9,626 bases of DNA from Clostridia bacterium (GTDB lineage: Bacteria; Bacillota; Clostridia; Oscillospirales; CAG-382). The stretch is taken from assembly GCA_017959195.1 (NCBI GenBank), contig JAGDBE010000081.1, positions 1 through 9,626 on the forward strand. The letters are read 5' to 3'. Below the pieces are notes generated by a model. The model was not told where the DNA came from. It searched no databases and saw only the letters and a list, made by a program, of their open reading frames with translations. Made by a program: the position numbers and the translations under genes. Shown here piece after piece: positions 1-5,453 of this stretch (position 1 is its first letter; each line of letters opens with the position of its first letter).

Positions 1-17
1 AATGGCACGTGAATAAG

Positions 18-162
18 TCACTTCTTTTTCTTTCCGAAGCGGTTCTCGGTTCCGTTTAACAGGCGCTTGATGTTGTCGCGGTGCCTCAGGATCACGAGCC
101 CGATCGCTATAACGACGAGAATGAAAAACTCCACGAATACAGGATCGGAAAACGGCGCTTCA
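18..162 (-). pseudogene. plsY: 3'-terminal fragment of plsY (acyl-phosphate:glycerol-3-phosphate acyltransferase)
   Basis: Read on the minus strand and ending at a TGA at 18-20, this stretch encodes a hydrophobic segment (FFILVVIAIGLVIL) followed by RHRDNIKRLLNGTENRFGKKKK. A last membrane helix followed by an H-R-x-N-I-x-R-L-x-x-G-x-E tail is the characteristic C-terminus of PlsY, the membrane enzyme that acylates glycerol-3-phosphate in the first step of phospholipid synthesis. Only about 45 of the usual roughly 200 residues are present. The minus-strand frame meets a TAG stop at 189-191, and the sequence beyond about 150-160 belongs to another gene on the opposite strand, so the 5' part of plsY is absent. 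The exact left limit of homology cannot be fixed by eye. This is either a broken gene or the product of a chimeric sequence end. Identity rests on this short tail, so it is good but not certain. Confidence 0.72.
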
Positions 163-750
163 AACATTAATTTCGTTACTCCCACGCACTATTCCGACGC
201 GCTTTTAAAAGTGCTTGAAAGGTTAAAGGGAAAACTCACAATTCCCGTAATATACAACTGCGGCGGCTACGAAAAGAAAGAGGAAGTAAAGGCGCTTTCG
301 GAATACGTCGACGTATTTCTGCCCGATATAAAGTATTTTTCCCCGGAACTTTCAAAAAAATATTCGAATGCCGCAGATTATTTCAAGGTCGCGTCAGACG
401 CTCTTTACGAGATGTACAAATGCAAGGGGTATGCGGAGTACGACGGGGAAGGGCACATTAAAAAAGGCGTTCTTACAAGGCATCTCGTGCTTCCGGGTGC
501 ATATAGGGACAGTATTAAGATACTTGATTATATAGCGGAAAACTACGACGCAAAGAGATTTGCGCTCAGCATTATGAGCCAGTATTTTCCGACAGAAAAC
601 TGCAAGAAATATCCCGAGTTATGCAGGAGAATTACGACCCTCGAATATATGAAGGTCGTGGAGCATGCGAGAAGCAAAGGTTTTGAGAACGTATATATTC
701 AGGAAAAGTCGAGCGCCGACGAAAAATACGTTCCCGATTTTGATTACTGA
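163..750 (+). CDS. Radical SAM protein, PflX/COG1313 type, C-terminal part only (5' truncated)
   Basis: From the codon at 163 to the TGA at 748-750 about 195 residues match the C-terminal two thirds of the PflX-like radical SAM family, which is related to pyruvate formate-lyase activating enzymes and of unproven function. Recognisable blocks in order are NINFVTPTHY, IPVIYNCGGYE, VDVFLPDIKY, a YS-x-AADY region, GVLTRHLVLPG and a MSQYFP motif. The family is usually about 300 residues. The N-terminal part with the CxxxCxxC motif that binds the 4Fe-4S cluster is missing. The open frame continues upstream to a TTG at 67, but residues before about GASNIN come from reading antisense through the plsY fragment and resemble nothing in this family. 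A 227-residue call would therefore be a chimeric protein. Sixteen bases separate it from the Nudix gene downstream, suggesting one operon. As it stands it could not be a working radical SAM enzyme. Confidence 0.82.
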   Translation, partial: NINFVTPTHYSDALLKVLERLKGKLTIPVIYNCGGYEKKEEVKALSEYVDVFLPDIKYFSPELSKKYSNAADYFKVASDALYEMYKCKGYAEYDGEGHIKKGVLTRHLVLPGAYRDSIKILDYIAENYDAKRFALSIMSQYFPTENCKKYPELCRRITTLEYMKVVEHARSKGFENVYIQEKSSADEKYVPDFDY

Positions 751-755
751 AAAAC

Positions 756-760
756 GGAGG
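756..760 (+). promoter_or_regulatory. Ribosome binding site of the Nudix gene
   Basis: GGAGG lies 6 bases before the ATG at 767. It fixes that ATG as the start rather than the TTG at 665, which sits inside the upstream gene and has no such site. Confidence 0.85.
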
Positions 761-766
761 AAAAAA

Positions 767-1327
767 ATGAATCTTACCGAAAAAACCGTGGAGAAAAAGT
801 ATATTTTCAAGGGAAAAATAATAAATCTGCGCACCGATACGGCGCTGCTTCCGAACGGAAAGACGGCGCAGAGGGAAATTATTGAGCACAGAGGCGGAGT
901 GTGCGTGCTTCCGCTTGACGAAAAGAAAAACGTCATATTCGTCCGTCAGTTCAGATACGCTTATATGAAAGAGCTTCTGGAAATTCCCGCGGGAAAAAGG
1001 GACACCGAATATGAGGATCCGCTTGAATGCGGAAAGCGCGAGCTGCTGGAAGAGACGGGAATTACCGCGAAAGAGTATATATTTCTCGGAGAACTCTATC
1101 CGTCGCCGGGATACACCGACGAAGTGATATATACTTATCTTGCAAGAGGTCTTTCGTACGGCGAAAGCCGCCCCGACGAGGACGAATTTCTGAGTTTTGA
1201 AAAGATACCTTTTGAAAAGGCGTACGAAATGGTCTTAAACGGCGAAATAAAAGACGCGAAAACGCTTTCGGCGATACTGAAAGCGCACGCGCTGCTCGAA
1301 AAAGAAAATGAGAGGGAAGCAAAATGA
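767..1327 (+). CDS. nudF: Nudix hydrolase, ADP-ribose pyrophosphatase (NudF type)
   Basis: This 186-residue cytoplasmic protein should hydrolyse ADP-ribose to AMP and ribose-5-phosphate. The N-terminal part (residues 1-70) resembles the B. subtilis YqkG/NudF N-terminus, with PNGKTAQREIIEH and the VRQFRYAY strand typical of dimeric ADP-ribose pyrophosphatases. The Nudix box runs from G76 to I99 with R91-E92, E95-E96 and G98 in place to bind Mg2+. There are six residues rather than five between the first Gly and first Glu, a spacing I recall from some actinobacterial ADP-ribose pyrophosphatases. A proline (P114, in YPSPGYTDE) lies about 15 residues after the box, as in the ADP-ribose subgroup. 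Length is normal. The ATG at 767 is chosen because GGAGG lies 6 bases upstream. The TGA overlaps the ATG of the next gene (ATGA), implying translational coupling. Family assignment is firm; substrate is inferred. Confidence 0.93.
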   Translation: MNLTEKTVEKKYIFKGKIINLRTDTALLPNGKTAQREIIEHRGGVCVLPLDEKKNVIFVRQFRYAYMKELLEIPAGKRDTEYEDPLECGKRELLEETGITAKEYIFLGELYPSPGYTDEVIYTYLARGLSYGESRPDEDEFLSFEKIPFEKAYEMVLNGEIKDAKTLSAILKAHALLEKENEREAK

Positions 1328-2568
1328 CGGTGCAGGAAAAGATTTCGGCTGCCGAAAAAAAACTTATTTCAGGCGGCATTTTTGAAAAAATAGACGAAAT
1401 TGCCTACGAAAATCAGAAAAAAGTGATGGCGGCGTTTAAGAAACATCAGGTTTCGGAAAACTGCTTTGTTTCAAGCACCGGCTACGGCTACGACGACAAG
1501 GGCAGGGAGACGCTCGACAAGGTTTACGCCGACGTATTCGAGTGTGAAAAGGCGTTTGTAAGGCACAACATAACAAGCGGCACGCAGACTCTGTGCATCG
1601 GGCTTTTCGGGCTTTTAAGAACGGGGGACACGCTCTTTTCGGTTACGGGAAAGCCGTACGACACGCTTGAAGAGGTTATCGGCATAAGAGGAGAAAAGGG
1701 AAACGGCTCGCTTTCCGATTTCGGCATAAAATATGCGGAACTGCAGATGAAAGACGGAAAAATCGACGTCGAGGGCATGAAAGAATACCTGAAAAGCGAC
1801 AAATCCGTAAAGGTCGTTTTCATACAGCGGTCAAAAGGCTATTCGGTGAGAAGGACGCTCTCGTCTGAGGAAATAGGATATGCCGCAGACGAAGCGCACA
1901 AGATAAATCCCGGCATATTCGTCATAGTTGACAACTGCTACGGTGAATTCTGCGAAAAGCACGAGCCGACGTATTACGGCGCCGATCTTGTGATGGGCTC
2001 GCTCATTAAAAATCCCGGCGGCGGGATGGCTGAATGCGGCGGCTACATTGCCGGAAAGGCAAGAGCCGTTGAGCTGTGCGGATACCGTCTGACCTGCCCC
2101 GGAATAGGACTTGAAGCGGGTGCGACGCTCGGGCAGAACAAAAACATGTTCAAGGGTTTATTTTATGCGCCGCACACTGTTGCGCAAAGTTTGAAAACCG
2201 CTTCTCTTGCCGCGGAGGTATTTAAATCGGAAGGCTTTGAAGTCTGTCCCGAGCCCGGCGAGGAAAGGCACTGCATAATACAGACGGTGGCTCTGAAAAC
2301 AAAGGAAAATCTGCTTGCGTTCTGCAAGGGAATACAGTCGGGTGCGCCCGTAGATTCCCACGTTACGCCCGAGCCGTGGCAGATGCCGGGATACGCGTGT
2401 CCCGTAGTAATGGCGGCGGGAGCGTTCACGCAGGGGTCGTCGATTGAGCTTTCAGCAGACGCGCCGTGCATCGAGCCTTTTACGGTCTACATGCAGGGCG
2501 GGCTTACCTACGAAAGCGGAAAGATAGGAATTGAGTCTGCGCTTTCGGAAATAATGAAATTGAAATAA
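1324..2568 (+). CDS. PLP-dependent methionine gamma-lyase-like protein, YnbB / aluminium-resistance family
   Basis: This 414-residue protein matches the Alum_res/Met_gamma_lyase family (PF06838, B. subtilis YnbB), fold-type I PLP enzymes related to cystathionine/methionine lyases. Visible landmarks are the family-typical SSTGYGYDD-KGRETLDKVYADVF block (residues 50-73), HNITSGTQT for cofactor phosphate binding (81-89), the Asp that pairs with the PLP nitrogen (D203 in IVDNCYGEF), and the probable Schiff-base lysine K229 in GSLIKNPGGG. The C-terminal half ends with the conserved FTQGSSIELSADAP and YMQGGLTYES segments. Length is normal and the gene is intact. AGGG lies 7 bases before the ATG, and the start overlaps the Nudix stop by four bases. 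A strong terminator follows 6 bases after the stop. The physiological substrate of this family is not settled. A carbon-sulfur lyase activity is an inference from homology, and the aluminium-resistance label is historical. Confidence 0.93.
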   Translation: MTVQEKISAAEKKLISGGIFEKIDEIAYENQKKVMAAFKKHQVSENCFVSSTGYGYDDKGRETLDKVYADVFECEKAFVRHNITSGTQTLCIGLFGLLRTGDTLFSVTGKPYDTLEEVIGIRGEKGNGSLSDFGIKYAELQMKDGKIDVEGMKEYLKSDKSVKVVFIQRSKGYSVRRTLSSEEIGYAADEAHKINPGIFVIVDNCYGEFCEKHEPTYYGADLVMGSLIKNPGGGMAECGGYIAGKARAVELCGYRLTCPGIGLEAGATLGQNKNMFKGLFYAPHTVAQSLKTASLAAEVFKSEGFEVCPEPGEERHCIIQTVALKTKENLLAFCKGIQSGAPVDSHVTPEPWQMPGYACPVVMAAGAFTQGSSIELSADAPCIEPFTVYMQGGLTYESGKIGIESALSEIMKLK

Positions 2569-2574
2569 AAAAAG

Positions 2575-2602
2575 AAAAACTGCGGTTTTACCGCAGTTTT
2601 TT
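2575..2602. terminator. Bidirectional intrinsic terminator between convergent genes
   Basis: ACTGCGGT (2579-2586) pairs with ACCGCAGT (2590-2597) around a 3-base TTT loop. An A-run on the left and a T-run on the right flank the stem, so it ends in a U-tract on either strand. It ends the plus-strand YnbB-type operon. It also ends the minus-strand scpA operon, whose TAA at 2601-2603 overlaps its edge. Confidence 0.93.
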
Positions 2603-3422
2603 AATCTTCAAATTTCGATTTATCCCTTATAAGAATTATTTCGCAGTCGGTTGCGTCGTTTTTTAAGGATTTTACCCTTATGCGTCTGCCTTTTATGAGT
2701 TCGAGCACGGCGAGGAATGTTGCTACGATTTCGTTACGGCTTTCGGCGTTTTCGAACAGTTTGGAAAACTTACTTTTTCCTTTTTTTGCGAGTTTTTTCA
2801 TTACGTGGAGGATCTTTTCGTTGACGCTGACGTATCTGCCCGTCTGCAGCAGGCGGTCTATCGCGCCGGTATTCTTTCTCGCCTCCATAAGTTCGATATT
2901 CCGCTCGTATATCCTTCTGTACGCCTCGGTTAGAAGCGCAAGATCGTGGTTTAAGGAATATTCCCGTTTTCCGTCGTTTTCGGGAAGCTCCATAGGCCTT
3001 TTTTCGAATCTGCCGGAATAGGAAAATTCGAGGTTATGAAGCACCTCCGCCGTCTGTTTCGCCCTTTTATATTCAAGAAGCATATCGACGAGCTCCTGTC
3101 TCGGGTCCTCTTTATCGTCTTCCGTCTTCGGAAGCAGCATTCTCGACTTTATGACCATGAGCTGAGACGCCATAACTATAAATTCCGACGCGATTTCGAG
3201 GTTGAAAAGCTCCATCTGGTGAATATAGTCCATATACTGCTCGAAAATGAGCGAAATCGGGATATCGTATATATTTACCTTATTTTTTGCGATAAGTCCC
3301 AAAAGCAGGTCCAAGGGTCCCTCGTAAATTTCGAGTTTGAACGTGGGGCCGTCATTTTTTTCGGGAGCTGTATTATCTAAGCGTATTTCAAGCGAATTCT
3401 GCTCGGGGTAAAGGTTTTCCAT
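2601..3422 (-). CDS. scpA: Segregation and condensation protein A (ScpA, condensin kleisin)
   Basis: ScpA is the kleisin subunit that bridges the SMC heads in the bacterial condensin complex and works with ScpB in chromosome compaction and segregation. The 273-residue product has the ScpA N-terminal signature FKLEIYEGPLDLLLGLI at 28-44, a helical N-domain with SRMLLP at 93-98, an acidic linker, and a C-terminal winged-helix-like part with EIVATFLAVLELIK at 231-244. It is about 20 residues longer than B. subtilis ScpA because of a non-conserved N-terminal extension. No other Met start lies before the signature. A GAAAGGA site precedes the ATG at a rather long distance of about 14 bases, so initiation may be modest or coupled. 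The site-2 protease stop lies 35 bases upstream. The usual partner gene scpB does not follow; a terminator does. Confidence 0.95.
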   Translation of the reverse strand: MENLYPEQNSLEIRLDNTAPEKNDGPTFKLEIYEGPLDLLLGLIAKNKVNIYDIPISLIFEQYMDYIHQMELFNLEIASEFIVMASQLMVIKSRMLLPKTEDDKEDPRQELVDMLLEYKRAKQTAEVLHNLEFSYSGRFEKRPMELPENDGKREYSLNHDLALLTEAYRRIYERNIELMEARKNTGAIDRLLQTGRYVSVNEKILHVMKKLAKKGKSKFSKLFENAESRNEIVATFLAVLELIKGRRIRVKSLKNDATDCEIILIRDKSKFED

Positions 3423-3457
3423 TACTCAAAAAAGCGTCCTTTCGTAAAAGATAGCCG

Positions 3458-4144
3458 TCATTTGATAAACATCTTTGCAACGGGCGTGATGATGAGGTTT
3501 GAAAGGTCAAAAAGCGCGTTCATGAGCTGATATCTCAAAAAGACTAAAACGTTATCGAAAACGCCGATATAAAGCAGTATGAACACCGCGATCATAATGT
3601 ATCTTTCGTATTTGAGATAGTAAAACGCTATTTTTTTCGGAAGAAATACCGACAAAATTCTCGAGCCGTCGAGAGGCGGTATCGGGAGAATGTTGAAAAC
3701 TGCAAGTCCTGCGTTTGCCGAAATGAAAAACGATATAAAAATCAAAAAATAATTTCCCGGATTGTTATTCGGAACGAAAAAGCTGCTTATACCGAACACA
3801 AGCGTACCTATAAACGCGAGTATCACGTTGGAAATCGGGCCCGCAAGCGAGACGAAAACGAGGTCTCTCTTATAATGGTTGAAGTTTCTCGGATTTACGG
3901 GCACGGGAGTTGCGTAACCGAAGCCGAAAACGAGCATCATTACGGTTCCTATGGGATTCAAGTGGGAAAGGGGATTTAAAGTCAGTCTTCCCAGGTTTCT
4001 CGCAGTGGCGTCGCCGCATCTGTATGCGACGTAGCCGTGCGAAAGCTCGTGAAAGCTGAGCGAGAACATTATTACCACTATGTAAAGCCCTATTTGTATG
4101 AATGCTTCGGCGGTAAAGCCGTTTCTGAAAGCGTTAAAAAGCAT
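3458..4144 (-). CDS. Site-2 protease family intramembrane metalloprotease (peptidase M50)
   Basis: This 228-residue, strongly hydrophobic protein has the HExxH zinc motif in its first membrane segment (HELSH, H32-E33-H36) and the second metal-ligand motif near the C-terminal half (N151...PIPPLDGS, D159-G160). That pair defines S2P-type zinc proteases cleaving substrates inside the membrane. Membrane segments are visible at roughly 15-38, 95-120, 130-153 and 182-205. The short form with no PDZ or CBS domain resembles the B. subtilis YwhC-like group, whose substrates are mostly unknown. The start ATG is preceded by AAGGAAGG about 11 bases upstream. It lies 30 bases after trmL and 35 bases before scpA. 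An M50 gene directly before scpA is a recurring arrangement in Clostridia as far as I recall. No anti-sigma factor or other obvious substrate gene is nearby. Confidence 0.93.
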   Translation of the reverse strand: MLFNAFRNGFTAEAFIQIGLYIVVIMFSLSFHELSHGYVAYRCGDATARNLGRLTLNPLSHLNPIGTVMMLVFGFGYATPVPVNPRNFNHYKRDLVFVSLAGPISNVILAFIGTLVFGISSFFVPNNNPGNYFLIFISFFISANAGLAVFNILPIPPLDGSRILSVFLPKKIAFYYLKYERYIMIAVFILLYIGVFDNVLVFLRYQLMNALFDLSNLIITPVAKMFIK

Positions 4145-4174
4145 TTATAAAAAAACCTTCCTTAAAGTCTGTTT

Positions 4175-4675
4175 TCAGCCGTCGTAAAGTACGCTTAAAA
4201 AGCCCTTTTCCTCGAGATTTTCGAAGTTTCTCTGGCGCAAAACCTCGTAAACCGCGATTGCGGCGGAATTTGAGAGGTTGAGACTGCGGAGATTCCCGCG
4301 CATGGGGATTCTTACGCATCTGTCGAGGTATTTTTTCAGGATTTCCTCGGGAATTCCCGCCGTTTCCTTGCCGAAAACAAGAAAACAGTCATCGGGATAT
4401 TGTATTTCGGTATATGCTCTCGGCGCTTTTGTCGAAAAGAAGAAATATTCGCTTCCCTTTGTCTTTTGCAGAAAATCTTCAAAGTTTTCGTAATAATTCA
4501 CGTCGAGAAAACGCCAGTAATCAAGTCCGGCGCGCTTTAATTTCGCGTCGGTAATTTCAAAGCCGAGCGGCTTTATCAGATGAAGAGACGCGCCCGTCGC
4601 CGCGCAGGTCCTCGCAATGTTTCCCGTATTCTGCGGAATCTCGGGTTCGAGAAGTACTATGCCTATTCTGCCCAT
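4175..4675 (-). CDS. trmL: tRNA (cytidine/uridine(34)-2'-O)-methyltransferase TrmL (SPOUT family)
   Basis: TrmL uses S-adenosylmethionine to 2'-O-methylate the wobble base of leucine tRNAs. The 166-residue product has the normal length of this minimal SPOUT enzyme and no extra RNA-binding domain. The three SPOUT motifs are present: NTGNIAR at 16-22, FGKETAGIP at 101-109, and the knot region with RIPM at 122-125 plus RSLNLSNSAAIAVYEVLRQ at 130-148. LDYW at 51-54 is also typical. Only 3 bases separate its start from the stop of the LUD gene. The nearest purine-rich site (AGGAGAGG) lies some 17-20 bases away inside that gene, so translation is probably coupled. The site-2 protease gene follows 30 bases downstream. 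The assignment is confident; which tRNAs it modifies in this organism is inferred. Confidence 0.95.
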   Translation of the reverse strand: MGRIGIVLLEPEIPQNTGNIARTCAATGASLHLIKPLGFEITDAKLKRAGLDYWRFLDVNYYENFEDFLQKTKGSEYFFFSTKAPRAYTEIQYPDDCFLVFGKETAGIPEEILKKYLDRCVRIPMRGNLRSLNLSNSAAIAVYEVLRQRNFENLEEKGFLSVLYDG

Positions 4676-4678
4676 TTA

Positions 4679-5320
4679 TCAATAACCGAGTGCCTCTCCT
4701 ATGAGTATGACCTTTATTCTTTCCTTTACGCGCTGGCGCGACATGATGACGGTGTCGGCGCAGATTCTGTTTTCATGCATGCATTCCATGCATTTTCCGC
4801 TTTCGGTGCAGGGCGTGCCGCAGGAAAGGCGGATTGCGTTTGCGGGAGCCGCGATTTCCTTTACTCTCGTCTCGGCTTCCTTTATGTCCTTTACTATTTT
4901 GTTATAGCCGGCAACGACTATGACGCTTTTGGGACCGTAAATCATTGCGGCTACTCTGTTGCCGTTTCCGTCGACGTTATAGAGCTCGCCCTTTTCGGTT
5001 ATGGCGTTGGAGCTTGTGATGAACACGTCGGAAGAAAAAGCGGCGGTATAAATGTCCTTTCTCTCCTCGCTTGTAATGCCCGGTCTGTCTCTGTCGAGGA
5101 AGTTATACGGACCCTCTTTGAGCATATTCATAACGCCTGATTCGGCAAGCGTCATTGAACCGCCCGCGCATATTGTGTCGCCTTCTGTGAGAAGTTCTCT
5201 TATGATTTCCAGAGCGTCTTCGCAGTTATCTGCGCATTCGCAGAACATATTGTTGCGCCGCAGGCTGTTTGCGGTGCGTTCCATTTTAAGTCTTATGACT
5301 TCAAATTTGTTCTTGTCCAT
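4679..5320 (-). CDS. LUD-domain protein (LutC/YkgG-like, PF02589) with C-terminal Cys cluster
   Basis: The 213-residue product matches the LUD (DUF162) family, whose known members include LutC of the lactate oxidation complex. Conserved blocks are GGSMTLAESG (53-62), TSSNAITEKGELYNVDGNGN (102-121), a YGPKSVIVVAGYNKIV stretch, and a C-terminal IKVILIGEALGY. Between them sits a Cys cluster C167-x3-C171-x5-C177-x2-C180-x6-C187. As I recall this is common in single-domain clostridial LUD proteins and could bind a metal or Fe-S cluster, which is inference. No lutA or lutB gene is nearby, so a role in lactate oxidation cannot be claimed. The ATG has GGAGG 6 bases upstream and a well-placed promoter about 40 bases upstream. 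It is the first gene of the LUD-trmL-M50-scpA unit, with trmL starting after 3 bases. Confidence 0.9.
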   Translation of the reverse strand: MDKNKFEVIRLKMERTANSLRRNNMFCECADNCEDALEIIRELLTEGDTICAGGSMTLAESGVMNMLKEGPYNFLDRDRPGITSEERKDIYTAAFSSDVFITSSNAITEKGELYNVDGNGNRVAAMIYGPKSVIVVAGYNKIVKDIKEAETRVKEIAAPANAIRLSCGTPCTESGKCMECMHENRICADTVIMSRQRVKERIKVILIGEALGY

Positions 5321-5326
5321 AATATG

Positions 5327-5331
5327 CCTCC
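5327..5331 (-). promoter_or_regulatory. Ribosome binding site of the LUD gene
   Basis: GGAGG on the minus strand lies 6 bases before the ATG at 5320-5318, which confirms that start. Confidence 0.85.
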
Positions 5332-5360
5332 GTTCACGGTTTTTTTGACGTCTTTATATA

Positions 5361-5389
5361 ATTATACCTTTTACCTTATGAAGTATCAA
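5361..5389 (-). promoter_or_regulatory. Sigma-A-type promoter of the LUD-trmL-M50-scpA operon
   Basis: On the minus strand TTGATA (5389-5384) and a perfect TATAAT (5366-5361) are separated by exactly 17 bases. Transcription would start near 5354, giving a leader of roughly 35 bases before the LUD ATG. It lies just downstream of the protease terminator, so this operon is probably independent of the upstream genes. Confidence 0.85.
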
Positions 5390-5396
5390 ATAATAT

Positions 5397-5412
5397 TTGT
5401 AAATTTTTACAA
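5397..5412. repeat. 16-bp perfect palindrome upstream of the LUD promoter (possible operator)
   Basis: TTGTAAA (5397-5403), a 2-base TT spacer and TTTACAA (5406-5412) form a perfect inverted repeat. It ends 7 bases upstream of the -35 element and overlaps the U-tract of the protease terminator. The position suits an activator or repressor site. It is A/T-rich, so chance is possible. It loosely resembles redox-regulator sites of the TTGT...ACAA type but is not a clear match to the Rex consensus. Confidence 0.45.
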
Positions 5413-5445
5413 AAAAGCGGCATACTTTTGGAAACAGTATGCCGC
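5411..5445 (-). terminator. Intrinsic terminator of the subtilisin-like protease gene
   Basis: On the minus strand GCGGCATACT (5445-5436) pairs perfectly with AGTATGCCGC (5426-5417) around a 9-base loop. Six T residues follow (5416-5411). It starts 8 bases after the protease TAA and should end that transcript before the LUD promoter. Confidence 0.93.
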
Positions 5446-5453
5446 AACATATT

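Noticed and set aside
67..162. N-terminal extension of the radical SAM ORF starting at a TTG at 67
   Set aside because: These codons are the antisense of the PlsY tail. The translated residues resemble nothing in the PflX family, and no ribosome site precedes the TTG.
665..766. Longer start for the Nudix hydrolase
   Set aside because: It lies inside the radical SAM gene, lacks a ribosome site, and the added residues are not Nudix-like. The ATG at 767 has GGAGG at ideal spacing.
4774..4797. Repeated ATGCAT words suggesting a regulatory repeat
   Set aside because: They encode the conserved Cys/Met/His stretch of the LUD protein (CMECMHEN), so codon content explains the repetition.
4580..5140. 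Plus-strand open frame of 186 codons opposite trmL and the LUD gene
   Set aside because: It is antisense to two clearly conserved genes, lacks a convincing ribosome site, and has a composition typical of a shadow frame.
5397..5412. Calling the palindrome a Rex operator
   Set aside because: The half-site and total length differ from the TTGTTAA-N4-TTAACAA type. Only the outer bases agree, so no specific regulator is assigned.
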